Shown in pieces: positions 1-10,986 of a stretch of 64,000 nt of DNA. The position numbers were made by a program, and so were the translations under genes. Numbering within the stretch: the first letter of the stretch is position 1; the number at the start of each line of letters is the position of its first letter. The DNA lies in assembly GCA_024305745.1 (NCBI GenBank), contig JAHRBS010000004.1:2418001-2482000 (forward strand). Direction: 5' to 3'. Source of the DNA: Polyporus tsugae. Lineage: Eukaryota > Basidiomycota > Agaricomycetes > Polyporales > Polyporaceae. The notes beneath the pieces are model-generated. The model was not told the DNA's origin. It worked only from the letters and a program-made list of their open reading frames with translations, and did not search any database.

Positions 1-157
1 CTTCCGACTCAGGTTCTTCGGGGTAGGCTTTGCGTTGAAGCTTTGGACTGCTGGCGGATTTTCCACGGGAAACCGGCGGGGCTGGTTTCGCTTTGATTGG
101 GGATATTATGGCATTCTGTGGCGGCCTCCTGGAAGTGGGGCGGGGTCTGCGAGGCAT
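1..157 (-). CDS. N-terminal fragment of an unrecognised gene, cut by the window edge
   Basis: Reading leftwards from an ATG at 155-157, the frame stays open for 52 codons to the window edge. The peptide starts MPRRPRPTSRRPP and is rich in Pro, Arg, Ser and Lys, like a disordered or nuclear N-terminus. No domain is visible. The start lies opposite the FMN-reductase-like gene, which would make the intervening 0.5 kb a divergent promoter. The call rests only on the open frame, the codon usage and the ATG. It could also be an open stretch inside a leader. Confidence 0.35.
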   Translation of the reverse strand, partial: MPRRPRPTSRRPPQNAIISPIKAKPAPPVSRGKSASSPKLQRKAYPEEPESE

Positions 158-670
158 ATCGCTGTCAGAATTAACGGAAGGGTGAAGGCGAGGTGGGGGA
201 CAACGGGCAGCTGACAGTCCTGGTCAAGGCGAGCGCCATCGGATAGATCGCCCTGAACGGGTAAAACGCCTATCAGATAAGATAATGCCGGGTTGATATC
301 GCCTAAACGTGACCGTGTCGAACTCGCTGCCGCTGGGGTGTGCATGCTTGGAAGTCGGCAGCTTCGTCTGGCTCTCGTCTTGCTCCGCAACGCAGACACA
401 TCATACATCGACTCGGTGCACACGAGCTCGGCCGATAGATTGCCCACACGGTGCGAATCACATACTTTTACCCGCTCAGCAAGCTCACTTCCAACCCAAA
501 CTCAATGCTGCGGCTAACTCGCCCAATGGCGACACGCAAAGCCCATCTCAGCTTATTGGCTTATCCCATCGTCGCAGGTGTGTGACGCATATAAGGACAC
601 CCTCCAAACATCTTCAGCTCTTGGCCACGGTCGCTCCCACACCGCACACACAACCTTATCTCCTGTAACC
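158..670. promoter_or_regulatory. Intergenic region upstream of the FMN-reductase-like gene
   Basis: No convincing coding sequence is seen in these 513 bases. On the plus strand there is an inverted CCAAT element (ATTGG, 555-559) and a TATA-like box (TATAAG, 590-595), 76 bases before the ATG at 671. The left end would also serve the partial minus-strand gene. Assignment is by motif and spacing only. Confidence 0.4.
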
Positions 671-1261
671 ATGTCCAAAGTCGCGCTCATCATGGGCAGC
701 CTCCGCCGGCCAGGCAACGGCATCGGCATCGCGAACTGGCTCACCCCCATCCTCCGCAACGGCCTCGACCACACCGACGTCGTCTTCCTCGACTCTACAA
801 AACCCCCTCTCCCCCTCGGCCCCATCATCGACAGCTCTCACGTCCCAGCGGACATCCGCGACCCCACGAAGCACCCGAACCCCAAAGTGCGCGAGTTCGC
901 GTCGTTCATCACCTCGTGCAATGGCTTCGTCTTCCTCTCGCCGGAATACAATGGCTCGTACTCCGGCGAGATGAAGAACACGCTTGACCACCTCTACTGG
1001 GAATGGCTGAAGAAGCCGGCCTTGGTCATCACGTACGGTGGAGGCGGTGGCACCCGTGCCGCCATGCAGCTTCGGGGGCTCTTGGAGGGACCGTTCAAGA
1101 TGAAGTTGGCCGAGAAGGCTGTTGCCATCAAGTGGCCAAAGGGCGCCGACACCGTGCCTTCTGAGGGAGAGGTACCTGAATGGCTTCGAGGGTTCGAACC
1201 CGATGTGTTGGAGGCCCTAGAAGAGTTCAAGCGTTTGCTGGCGGTGAACACCTCCACATGA
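671..1261 (+). CDS. NADPH-dependent FMN reductase-like flavoprotein
   Basis: A 196-residue protein from a single uninterrupted exon, unusual in this intron-rich window. The N-terminus, MSKVALIMGSLRRPGNG, carries the phosphate-binding loop (GSLR) after a first beta strand. The motif SPEYNGSYSGEMKNTLD near the middle is the flavodoxin-like FMN-binding loop of the NADPH-dependent FMN reductase family (PF03358). A glycine-rich TYGGGGGTRAA stretch follows. Known members reduce FMN, quinones or azo compounds using NAD(P)H in the cytosol; the substrate here cannot be read from sequence. The ATG at 671 was chosen over an upstream in-frame near-cognate start because the flavodoxin fold begins directly after it. 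The gene converges on the large membrane-protein gene, whose stop is 130 bases away. Confidence 0.85.
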   Translation: MSKVALIMGSLRRPGNGIGIANWLTPILRNGLDHTDVVFLDSTKPPLPLGPIIDSSHVPADIRDPTKHPNPKVREFASFITSCNGFVFLSPEYNGSYSGEMKNTLDHLYWEWLKKPALVITYGGGGGTRAAMQLRGLLEGPFKMKLAEKAVAIKWPKGADTVPSEGEVPEWLRGFEPDVLEALEEFKRLLAVNTST

Positions 1262-1390
1262 TGGGTTGCTGGTACGTCCGGTCGTCGTTCATAACGCAGC
1301 GATCCACCCTAATGCGAACTATACAAGAAACCAATATTCAGACGCCCAAGATATATACAGGATAATGTAGCATCGCGGTCGTAGCTGTCA

Positions 1391-4300
1391 TTAGATCGTC
1401 GAGTCCATAGATTTCTTGCCCTTCTCATCCCCGTTCAGCTCGTTCCGCTTCCACGACCTTTGGGCATTCGCTGCCCCATCCGCCTCCAACAACACATATT
1501 TCCCGTTCTCCAGACGCACGTCCAATGACAGACCCTGCGACGCCTCGCCCGTCCGCCAAAGAGGACTGACCCCAAACCAGACCGCGAGTTTAGACAAAAA
1601 CCGCCGTTGGTGGGGTTTTTGCTTGTGGATGGGGTCGTCCAGGATGCCTTCCCAGCGGTAGGTCGGCCGAGCGCGGATCTCCCCGTCGTCGTACTCTGTC
1701 CCTCCCCCAGTCCCAAGCGTGGAAGGGCGAGGGAGCGTCTGGAGGTCGATGTCTTCCATGTCGAGCTCTGAAGCGTCGTCCCCGAGATGGAAGATGATGG
1801 CCTAGACGAACCCGTCGTAAGAGACTTTCGAACGTGGGACCCAAGCGACTGTGACTCACTCCATCCATGCCATGGTACACGACGTCGTTCATGCGGAGGT
1901 ACATCTTGTTCAGGAATCCGGCATGGAAGAAGTCGAAGAACTTGGGTTTCTTGTTCAGCAAACCGCGCTGGGTGAGGATGTTCTCCAGCGCTGCTCTGGG
2001 CAGAGGCGTGTACGCGATGGACGTCGGGTAGTGCGGGTTAAAGTCACTCTCGTACTTCGCGAGCCCACCGATCGCATCGTAGTTCCTTCGCCACAAGTCA
2101 TCCTGCGTTCGGCATGAGGACGCGTCGACGTAATAGAGGACGAGACGCGTACCCAGAAGATGTACCACCACGTCGCCAGCTCCGACCGCGTGACCGCCTC
2201 CAGCCGTTCGTACGAGATCCCAAACACGTCCACGCTCGTCGCCATGAGCTTCCTCACACGCGCGTCTCGCTCCATCTCGACCGCGCTAGCCGACAGCCCG
2301 GCCGGCTCTCGCGGGTTGTCGTACACGTTCGTCAGGAAGCCATACGAGAGCGTGTTTCGCTTCCAGTCGAACTCCTTCCGGTTGTGCCGCCGGTAGTTGT
2401 GCAGCACCGCTTCGATGTACGAAAGGCGGCTCGGGATCAGGTGCTCGTTCATCGCCAGGAACTGCGCAAGCGGCTGGTTCAAGTCGAAGTCGTCCGTGAG
2501 CCCGATGACAGCCCCCTTCACCGTGACGTGCTTGGCGTAGCTGATCTCGACGTCGAAGCCGCTGCCTAGATCGAGGCCTTCCCAGGAGACGTGGCCGTTG
2601 CGCTTGATCGCGAGCTTGCCCGACTGGTAGTGAACAGACGTTTGAGCTCCGTAGCGTTTGCAACAAAAGCAGAAGGCGTCGTGTTCCCCGACCTCCTGCG
2701 CATGGTGTCAAACAATGTAAAGAAGCAATGATAGAGCACCAAACCTCGACATGATCGTAAGGCCACCGGACGAATTGCCCATCCAGAGCACGTAGGGCCA
2801 TGCGGAGCTGTCGTTTGCGCATGATATCTTCGCTAGAGTTCTGGCGAACGTAGGCTTCCAGATCTTTTACCTCGCTGAGGACCACTTCGGGGCCGTCGTC
2901 GTACTCAAGAACCTAAGGCGAACAGCACATGAGGATCGGCAACACCACCACGATATCCTGTACTCACTAGAGTGGGTGGGAAAGGGATCCACCACGCGTT
3001 GCCAAAGAACTTCGTGCATCTGCGGGGCGTGACACCATGAGGCTTCCAATAGCAGTCCGGTCCAATGAAGTGCTCGAGGACCGTTTCTTCCAGGTACCGG
3101 AACCACTCATAGTCTGGACCCGAAATAAGCCGTGCTGCCTTGGTGTAGGCCATACCTCCGACCTTCCGCAGAATCTGCGTTACCACATGAGCGTCCGCAT
3201 TATCTCCATAGTGTGCGGTGAAATAGCACGTACCTTCAAGTTCTCGACGTGTCTCTCTCCCGGACTACCTTCGAAGCCGAGAAGGTAGGGTGGATATTCG
3301 TTCTGCCGTGCCTGCTTAAACTCCATCTTCTGTTCCTTGGGTATGTGGCAATGTTCATCTGTGAGAAGCAACGTGGTGACGGCCTCCTGCCAGATTCGAC
3401 GCTTTGTGTGTGGGGAATTAGGGGACAGATCCAGCCTAGGTGAAAATATATCGATGCCTGCGACGTAGCGTGAGGGAATGGGATAGTATAGCGAATGGTG
3501 CGTGCGTACTGAAGTCGATCCGGCGTGCAAGCTCTAATGCGGGGATCAAACAGAATTCGCAGGCAATGACCACGAGGGACACGTACTCTTGACCCATCGT
3601 TGAACGATGGACATGTTGATGACGATGAAATCTGAAAGGCCGGTCAGTGTCCGTCTCTGAAACATGCAAGGCCGGTAACGTGCATAAACTAAGGCCATAA
3701 GTTATGATATAGATTCTACAGAATAGGCGTCAGACCAACATCCAAGTGACATAGAGGACGACGACATACAGGTAGAGAACAGGACCGTCGAAAATAGCTT
3801 GTCCGGGTATATTGAGTGCGACAGCAAGAGATGTTGCGGAAGTCGAGACGTAGTTGAGGCGGGAGAACCATTCACTAGCATTGTTGACAGGGTCCGTGAA
3901 AGGAGCAAAGATGCATTGCATGATGAAGAAAACGAGCATGGCGATGACGAGCAAGATCTGGCGAGCGACAGCGACCTTATCCCGTGCAGCGATGTTACGG
4001 AAAAGACAATTGTCAGAGCTGACGACGGCCGTGAGGAGCAAGGTGGTCAATTTGGCAAAGAGATAGGTTGACTCGTACGTTGCCCAGCCCCTTCGGAACC
4101 CTGAACCTCGGTAAGCAACCCTCCCAATAGTACATGGACGGTAGGATCTAGCAACATACCGCCATACAGGAAAGATAGTGGGTTTCTATCCCGGACCAGG
4201 AGTCGTTGGTATTCACGATCCATATCACTCTGGCTTCGTAATGCACCGAGTTCGGTATAGCGGTCGACTTTCGGATAAACGCGCTTGATGGTTCGGTGGA

Positions 4301-6094
4301 GGTGGATCGGGTACCAGATTGTCAACTGCAAGCAATCAGCAAACGTTAGGGACTGACAAGGGGACTTTGCACTCACTCCGAGGAAACAAACGAATGCGAG
4401 GATTACGGCGGCGGGAGCCCAGTTGATCTCATTGCGCAGCATCGTCGTGGTATAACAGAAGTCCAGAGGATCCCGGTATTCGTCAGGCGGTCCCAAGGGT
4501 AATACTGTGGGTGGAAAGCTCGTCGCATTCGTATAGGGGTTTGGGACCGCCCACAAATCTTCGGACCAAATGAGGACATGGACCGCCATTGTACTCAAAG
4601 GGAGGTAAATGACTGTCAAGGTAAAGCTCGTCAAGACGACGGCCCAAGTGTTCTTCAGATACGTGGTGGCTTGCAATCCCTCCGGGACCACAACGGCACA
4701 GCAGGCAGCTGTCATCCTCATGAAGAAATAGAGAAGGACGCCAGCTATGGCCATGAAAATGACCAGAAGAATCAGCGATTGCACCAAGGAAGAAGCAAAG
4801 TTGAGCGCGAGAATATTCGGGCTAGCTTTGTGGTTCAGTACTGAAGTTTTGACGACACAGGGAAATAAAATGCTGACATTGTCTGAAGCAGCATCGTTCG
4901 TATTGAAGTCTCGTGCTTGATTCCATGTGAGACTGCACAAATCAGCCAGGGTAGACCCCCTACAAAATAAACGGTACGTACAGAAGGTACTGAGAAGCAA
5001 CGCGAACATCTGGAGAGTATCCATCAATCCCTGCACACTGTAGAATGAGGCGATGACACTCGAGCCCTGCGGTATGAGTCCAGAGTGAGTGCCCTTTGAT
5101 ACTAGAGTTGGATGCTAGATTCACTGACGGTGACTCCAAGCGCGATGTCAAGCAGACTGGAAAAAATCGTGTCCCGATTTCTCCATGCCGGAGGAGGGGT
5201 ATAGTTGTTCTCGAGGTCGACAATAGTGGTGCCCTTGAGTCTATCCAGTGGTGGGAATACCGCGACGTGGGAAGCTTTGCCTTTCCCATTTCCATCACCC
5301 GTATGTGTGGTGGGGAGGGTCGGTATTTCGAGGGTCGAGATGTACTCGTCAAGCTTGGGAAGAGACACGGGAGCAGCATTTCGAGCCAGTATCTGTGACA
5401 GAGCTATCGGTGTGTGCGGCCCTAGGATACGCGATGGCTGAACAAGGGTAACCGTGGATGATGAAAGTGGGGGATTCTTGTACACCGTGGACGTAGACGC
5501 AATCGAGGCTGTTTCCCCTTGGTATCGTGACCGAGAGTCGGGACGCGACCTTGAGGTTCCGGGAACAAGTGTGGCTTGCGACGACGAACCCGTTGCACCC
5601 GAAAGTAACGCGTTCAACTGTATCACTGGGCCCTCGTCGCGTTCATCGACCTCATTGGCCCAACCGGAGCCGTACGTTCGAAATTTACCGCGGGCGAAGA
5701 TGCTCTGCTGACGCCCAGAGACAGACAGAAGCTCGTCTGTAACATCAGCATCCACTACCGCAGGGATTCCCTCTTCGTCATCGAGATTGCTGAGGGGAAC
5801 ATAAGCGGTCGACGATCCACCGGAAATAGAGTCGTCTGGGAGTGTAGGGTCATCCTCCTGATCGGCCGAGCTGGGTTCCCGTCTGCGCAAGAGAGGATGT
5901 GCAATGAACCTGGCAGGGGCCGGTGAAGGCACGTCAAGGGCACGTTGTGACGACGTAGGACGGGGGTCTTGTGTAGACGGTAATGGGACGACCTGTGACG
6001 CTCTGCGGTCTCGACCGGATTGACTGCGAGACGAGGACGGCGGAGAGTGTACTGAGCCCGATTCATAGAGACCGACCAGGTCCTTCACCGGCAT
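1391..6094 (-). CDS. Large polytopic membrane protein of unknown function
   Basis: One long gene with about ten or more exons, probably over 1,100 residues. It opens with MPVKDLVGLYESG (ATG at 6094), followed by about 300 Ser/Pro/Asp-rich residues that look cytosolic and disordered. The middle part (about 5036-3500) holds many hydrophobic helices: four in the exons at 4047-5036, with segments such as SLILLVIFMAIAG and VLTSFTLTVIYLPLST. More follow in 3730-4050 around the loop FAPFTDPVNNASEWFSRLNY. The C-terminal third is soluble, with conserved-looking stretches such as WPYDHVE (about 2760), HNYRRHNRKEFDW (about 2390) and FDFFHAGFLNKMYLRMND (about 1900). It ends at 1391. No catalytic motif or known transporter signature is recognised. 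The multi-pass core after a long tail loosely recalls TRP-like fungal proteins, but this is not established. Exons in one orientation without intervening ATG or stop breaks argue for one gene. Confidence 0.7.
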
Positions 6095-6418
6095 CCTCTG
6101 GTAGGGTGCAAGATCGTAGTGCCTGCAGGTCGATACGTGTGTGGTGTTTCAAGAGAGCATCCCCAAAGGTGAGATCTGAGAGGGAGAAGCGTCGACGTTG
6201 CACAGTGACAGTGGCTGGTGAGTGGTACCGGTGTGAAGACGCGACGCGGCGCAATGGTGAGACTTCGCGAACACGTGGCTGTATACCTTACCACTGCTGC
6301 GAGCCTCTACACCCAACTTCAAGTTCCTACGTCAAGCACGCAAATCGGGGTATAAATTATAACTCTGCATCTACATAAATGACGAATATATGGATTCCAT
6401 CCTACACAGCTTGAACTA

Positions 6419-8837
6419 CTAGAGGAGCTCCTTGACCACCACACCGACATTGCTCTCATGGACCAACTTCCCCAACCAATTGCCGACATGCTCCTTATAT
6501 TCGTCCCCATGCACGAGATGCTTGAGTGCCTCGCGGGCCTTGTCCCGTAGAGACTCATGTTGTTGCTCTTGTGTGTGATTGGCAACTGCGGCGAGAACAG
6601 GCTCGACGGTACCGACGGCAGCCAAGCTCTGCATGAGTCTGAGAGCCCAGCGCGTCTTCGCTGCCACCTCCCATGGGTGCAGCGGGGCCACAATATTGGG
6701 GTGAGCGTCAAGGATAGCTTTGAGCCCCGGAACGACGCTAGCCTGCTCGAGGACAGAGGAATGGATGACTTCGTGAGTAACGTCATTTGTTTCGGTCGGC
6801 AGGGTCCTCTGGATCGACTCCGCAACAGAGTAGATCCCGACGAGAGGGCTGCACCATATATCAGCCGGACAGACATGAAGCATAAGGTAGAATATGCACT
6901 TATGGGGAGGCTGCGTTCCCCAGGGCTTGTCCGGCTTGGGAAGCGAGAGAATGTACTCGAAGTCAAGTGAAAGAGCGTCCTCGATGTTGGCCTGTTAATG
7001 GAGTTTCATGTGAGCGGATTCTGTCACCCTCGTGTATGCATGCGAAGTGACTTACAACCATCCAGTTAAATGGCATTTCCAGAAGGTCGTGTTCCTCGTA
7101 ACCACCGCCAACCTGTACATATTGGTCGAGGATGTTGCTTAAGCAACAGGGAATGCCTACTCACATCACAATGAGATCCTAGATGTTACAAGTCAGGTCA
7201 GTTGAGTCATCTATCGCCATGATCACCTCATGCATAACCTACCTGTAAACCAGCACTACAGAGGAGCTGGTCAATGCATGATGACAAATATATAGAGAAG
7301 CGGACGTACCTGTTTGAGCACCTGGCCCTTGCTACGGCCACTTGGAGTTTGCTCAAACTTAGCAACGTTCTGGAGAAAGGTCACGAAACGTGCCAAAGTC
7401 AGATTTTTAAGCTTACTTACGAAATCTTTCCGAGTTTCGTTGATGGCCATGGCATGGTAGGCTCGTTCGACATGACTTCCAAGGACGTGGTCGGGGAATC
7501 CGAAGATGTTTCTCAGCTTCTCGCTGCGCAAGGTCAGCTCTTCAGGTAATCCGACAGAACCGACAGTGTCAAAGACACCGATGACTCTAGGATTTATTGT
7601 CAAACGTGCCTCCACGGCAAATAGTCGATGAGTTCTCATACTTGACTGAGAAGCCTTCAGAATGAATAGCAGCCCGTGTCTTGCCAAAGCCATTGGGGTC
7701 TGTCCACGGGGCAAGCTGTGCGTCCAGCTGCAGAATCTCTATGGATGGCTGATTGAGAAACTATATGTCGAATTAACTTCGAAAAATGCACACCTTCCGG
7801 ATGCTTCGCCTTCCCCCGCTTCTGGTAGGCGAGGAAGATCTTAGCAAAGTTATCCATTTGTGTACGATCCAACACGCCAATGGCTCCCTTGATGAATAAC
7901 GTCAGATTGAGTAGGCAATTGCGTGAGGAAATGCCTGAAACGTACGATGAACATGCCGACCATGCGAGCGGTGTACGCGCCCTACAGCAGAGTTAGGTTG
8001 TATAGTCATTCTTCCGATTCAGTCATGGATAGCACACTCACCCTGGAAAAGCCAAAGAGGAAGATCTATGGCGAGCTTAGCGTGGAGACCACATAGAGCA
8101 GGGCGACTGTACCTCATCCCCCGGATAATAGTTCCTAAACGTGGACCCATAGATCAGTTTCAGATGTCCGGGCCAGGGCGGGTTAGGCCGTCTCACTGTG
8201 CGATGAATCCATAGGCCTCCTCGACTTTACTGGCTGCTCGGTGGTAATGGTCAGCTTCCGAGTGTTATCATGGGCGCGAGTTTGACCCACCCAAATTAGC
8301 ACCGGTAACACCTGAGGATGAGGAGACCCACTAGCGATCAGTTCACGTCTGCCAAACAGTCATGAATGATAGTTCACCGTCCACAATCCTGTCGTATAGG
8401 TTTTCGGTGCCAATACCGGGCTGATAGAACACGACCTGATGGATGGGCGGAGTGCTAAAACACGTCTCATGAGCGTGAACGCGTGGGTTGTCGAGAACGC
8501 TTCACACTGACTATCGCTCGTCGACGTGATTGATGGCCCGAGCGAGACGCTGCATAACTCCCGTCAGCGATGTTATAGTTCTTTGACTGCGAGGAGTAGT
8601 AGTAACATACAATTATGCTTGTGTACTTCCACCTCTGGTCTGCATCCAGAGCGTCCTGCCATGTTCTTCGGGGTTCGACAATGGTCAGAAAACAGGTAAC
8701 CATTGCCCATGATAGTCGGAGACTCACCCATCACAGCAGACGATGATCCTCTTGTGGACTCTGGTAACTTGCCTCGGTTCAATAGCTTTGGACTCGAGAG
8801 GGCCAGGAGAGCCTTGAACTGGGTTGTAGTCAGACAT
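6419..8837 (-). CDS. DUF2235 (Tle1-like) alpha/beta hydrolase
   Basis: Multi-exon gene starting MSDYNPVQGSP (ATG at 8835-8837). Exon 1 ends in KRIIVCCDG. A GT-AG intron joins it to TWQDAL, giving the family signature CDGTWQDAL of DUF2235 (PF09994), related to the catalytic domain of bacterial Tle1 phospholipases. The nucleophile elbow is also split by an intron: LFGFSR joins GAYTARMVGMF near 8050-7960, giving the expected GFSRGAYTAR. Later landmarks are VIGVFDTVGSVGLP (about 7580), with the presumed acid, and HVERAYHAMAINETR (about 7450). The C-terminal tail, residues coded by 6883-6419, is helical and ends in VVVKELL. Fungal members are probably lipid or ester hydrolases; substrate and location are unknown. 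No signal peptide is seen. It lies 324 bases upstream of the large membrane-protein gene on the same strand. Confidence 0.85.
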
Positions 8838-9355
8838 CAGTAGTTTCGATGAGCGGGGCGGTTTCGCGATGTGTGGCGTTTTTATATACGCCAGTACGTA
8901 GTTCCGGAGCCCGACTGGGGGGAAGCGCCGCCGACCGGCACAACAGTTTGCGGTCTGCCCCGCAGTGCGCACGATGTCTTGCACCTGATCCGATTCCGGA
9001 GTACTACTGGTTCATGTCAGTGGGGATAAGAATAACCTTGCTCACCCAGGAACGGAAGCATTAGGGGGACTCGCACGTGAATGCACGACGATGTATACAA
9101 GGTGGAAGTACTTACACCTGTACAGTAGTACTTGCATCTCCGGATCCCAGGAGTAAGACTTGGCATGTCCACGACTAGGCCTCTTGTTGACCATGAGCGT
9201 CGGATGTGGACTAAATCACGATTTAGTCCACAGAGGCACTGCTTGGCAATGCTATCCGAAATCAACAATGTCCGATTGTCTTCAGGATGCTATGATACTA
9301 AGGGTGTGCAACAACCACTCCAACACGTATTACACCTACTCAACACAAAAGCGCG
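8838..9355. other. Intergenic region between NUS1 and the DUF2235 gene
   Basis: About 520 bases holding the NUS1 3' flank and the DUF2235 promoter, both genes being on the minus strand. Open frames here are short and lack codon bias. The only notable element is a perfect inverted repeat at 9205-9232. Confidence 0.5.
9205..9232. repeat. Perfect 12-bp inverted repeat (hairpin) in the NUS1 3' flank
   Basis: The left arm TGTGGACTAAAT (9205-9216) and right arm ATTTAGTCCACA (9221-9232) are exact reverse complements around a 4-base loop CACG. It lies 124 bases beyond the NUS1 stop. It could fold in the NUS1 3' UTR, act as a symmetrical protein-binding site, or be a mobile-element footprint. No target-site duplication was noticed. 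Confidence 0.8.
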
Positions 9356-10560
9356 CTACTTCCCAAGACGCATCTGGGCCCCTGCGTACTCGTCAAGTGC
9401 TCTCCTGAATTCGACCTCCTCAATGGAGGATGCTTCAGGCAACGTTCTAGGCCACCAAGACTTGGTTCTAGGATATGTAGTCCAGCTGTTCGAGACGCGT
9501 CATCACACACTGTACTTGAATGGCACAAACCCGGACTCACTATATCTCTGTAAGATGCAGCTGCCAAGGTGGGAAGCCCGCAGATTCCACCGGTGACCGC
9601 AACTGTCCAGCAGGCGGTTTCCGGTGGACAATCATTAGGTCTGGCGAAGGAAAACCGTATTCGCCTGTCACGGCTTGGCTGAGCTCCTGAGATTATAACA
9701 CCTGACGGAATAACCGACCTTCTAATATGTCATTGAGCCGCTGTATCGCTGGTCGCATGGACGTGGTTGATACAAATTCAGATATCTTGGTGTCTCTAGC
9801 ATCGTGTAGGAGAGTCGCGGTCGCGGCGGCGATGGCAGGCTTGCCGGACTTGTAGGAAACGATGTGCAAGGTGAACGGCGATTCCTCGACTTTCTCTTCG
9901 TTTCCTGCGCACATAGTTAGTGCGCGGAGAGCCTGGAAACACTGGCAGCACTCACGATTGACTCGTCGACGCTTCGCCACCCTACCGAGACTGCCCCTCT
10001 GTTTCGATTTGGAGGAATTGGTAGGGTGTCGTATTGTGGTGACACTGAGTTTGGGTATGGATGAGGTAGAGTGGGGAGAGAGTGGTCTGGACTCTGCGTC
10101 GTCCGATGGCGGAGGGGTAGGTGGGTATTGAATATCGCATTCAACTGGGGAATCGTCCAGCTCCTGTCCTTGAGCGGCCGGCAGTACACGTTGCCGGATA
10201 TCCAAAGAGCAGTTGGCAAGGACGCCTGCGAACCCACATTCGAACTTCAACCTAGGGAAACTTAGGAAGGTGCAACATATGCTTACCGTCACGATCGTAA
10301 ACCGTTAGCCTCCTTATCCCTACCACCTGACACCAGGCCACGACGTTCTCCACGCTGTTGAGCATGTACTTTTCATTGGCCTCTTCGTCCGCTTCCGCAT
10401 TAGATATTAGGTTCAGGGCCAAATGCGAGGGTACTTTTGAACGGTCGGAAACGAGAGGCAGGGGATCCCTAAGGAAGCGGGCGGACAGAGACTTGAATGC
10501 AAGAACTAGTTTATACAGAACATGCAGCAGAGAGAGGATGAGCGTTGCCAACCAGGACAT
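9356..10560 (-). CDS. NUS1: NUS1-like subunit of dehydrodolichyl diphosphate synthase
   Basis: Non-catalytic, ER-anchored partner of the cis-prenyltransferase that makes the dolichol backbone. Five exons fit: 10560-10287, 10225-9956, 9904-9774, 9686-9541 and 9485-9356, giving exactly 317 codons including the stop. Exon 1 has an N-terminal hydrophobic helix (LATLILSLLHVLYKLVLAF) and the motif CQVVGIRRLTVYDRDG. Exon 4 reads GEYGFPSPDLMIVH and GFPPWQLHLTEI. Exon 5 ends in ALDEYAGAQMRLGK, the conserved C-terminal tail of this family. Exon 2 inserts about 70 Pro/Ser/Asp-rich residues, absent from typical members, between the core strands. A palindrome TCACGTGA lies upstream at 10724-10731. The last two exons overlap no long open frame on this strand, so a simple ORF search would miss the C-terminus. 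Confidence 0.9.
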
Positions 10561-10986
10561 CGCGTTTCGCGCCGAGTACGTTCGGTAGGATGCGTCTACT
10601 AGCTGGAGGCGTGGAGAGACGTCTAGAAAGACAGGGCCAAGTGGATACAGGAGCAGGGAAAGTGAAGGTAGCTCAGCCCGAGTCCGACGGCATTGATATT
10701 AATTGCTGTTCTGTCCTCTGAGATCACGTGAATCACAACTCGGTCGCCGTCGACGTGTCGCGGTCTCGGTCTGTCGCGCTCCAGCCTGAGTCTGAGGAGA
10801 CTTCAGATGGGATCAGTCCAGCCCAAACGAGGGTGCTGCGGGCGTGTCCCGTGTCCGACTCGATGCGCGGCGGTGTCCAAACGTTTCCGTGGAGAATGTC
10901 CGTTCATATGTGAGTGATGGTAGTACACGATATACGTCGAAATTGTATCGTAGAATACAAACTAATACTCCCACTCCGTCACGGTC
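10561..10986. other. Intergenic region: NUS1 promoter and SEC17 3' flank
   Basis: About 425 bases with no credible coding sequence. An E-box-like palindrome TCACGTGA sits at 10724-10731, 164 bases upstream of the NUS1 start, and is the only motif noted. Both flanking genes are on the minus strand. Confidence 0.45.

Noticed and set aside
9132..9596. A 154-codon plus-strand frame.
   Set aside because: It is antisense to NUS1 exons 4 and 5, which have conserved family motifs.
9687..9701. A 15-base GT...AG segment (with an in-frame TAA) in NUS1 that looks like an ultra-short intron.
   Set aside because: Removing it keeps the frame, but 15 nt is far below fungal intron lengths. An ordinary 87-nt intron (9687-9773) with a good donor uses the same acceptor and gives better family spacing.
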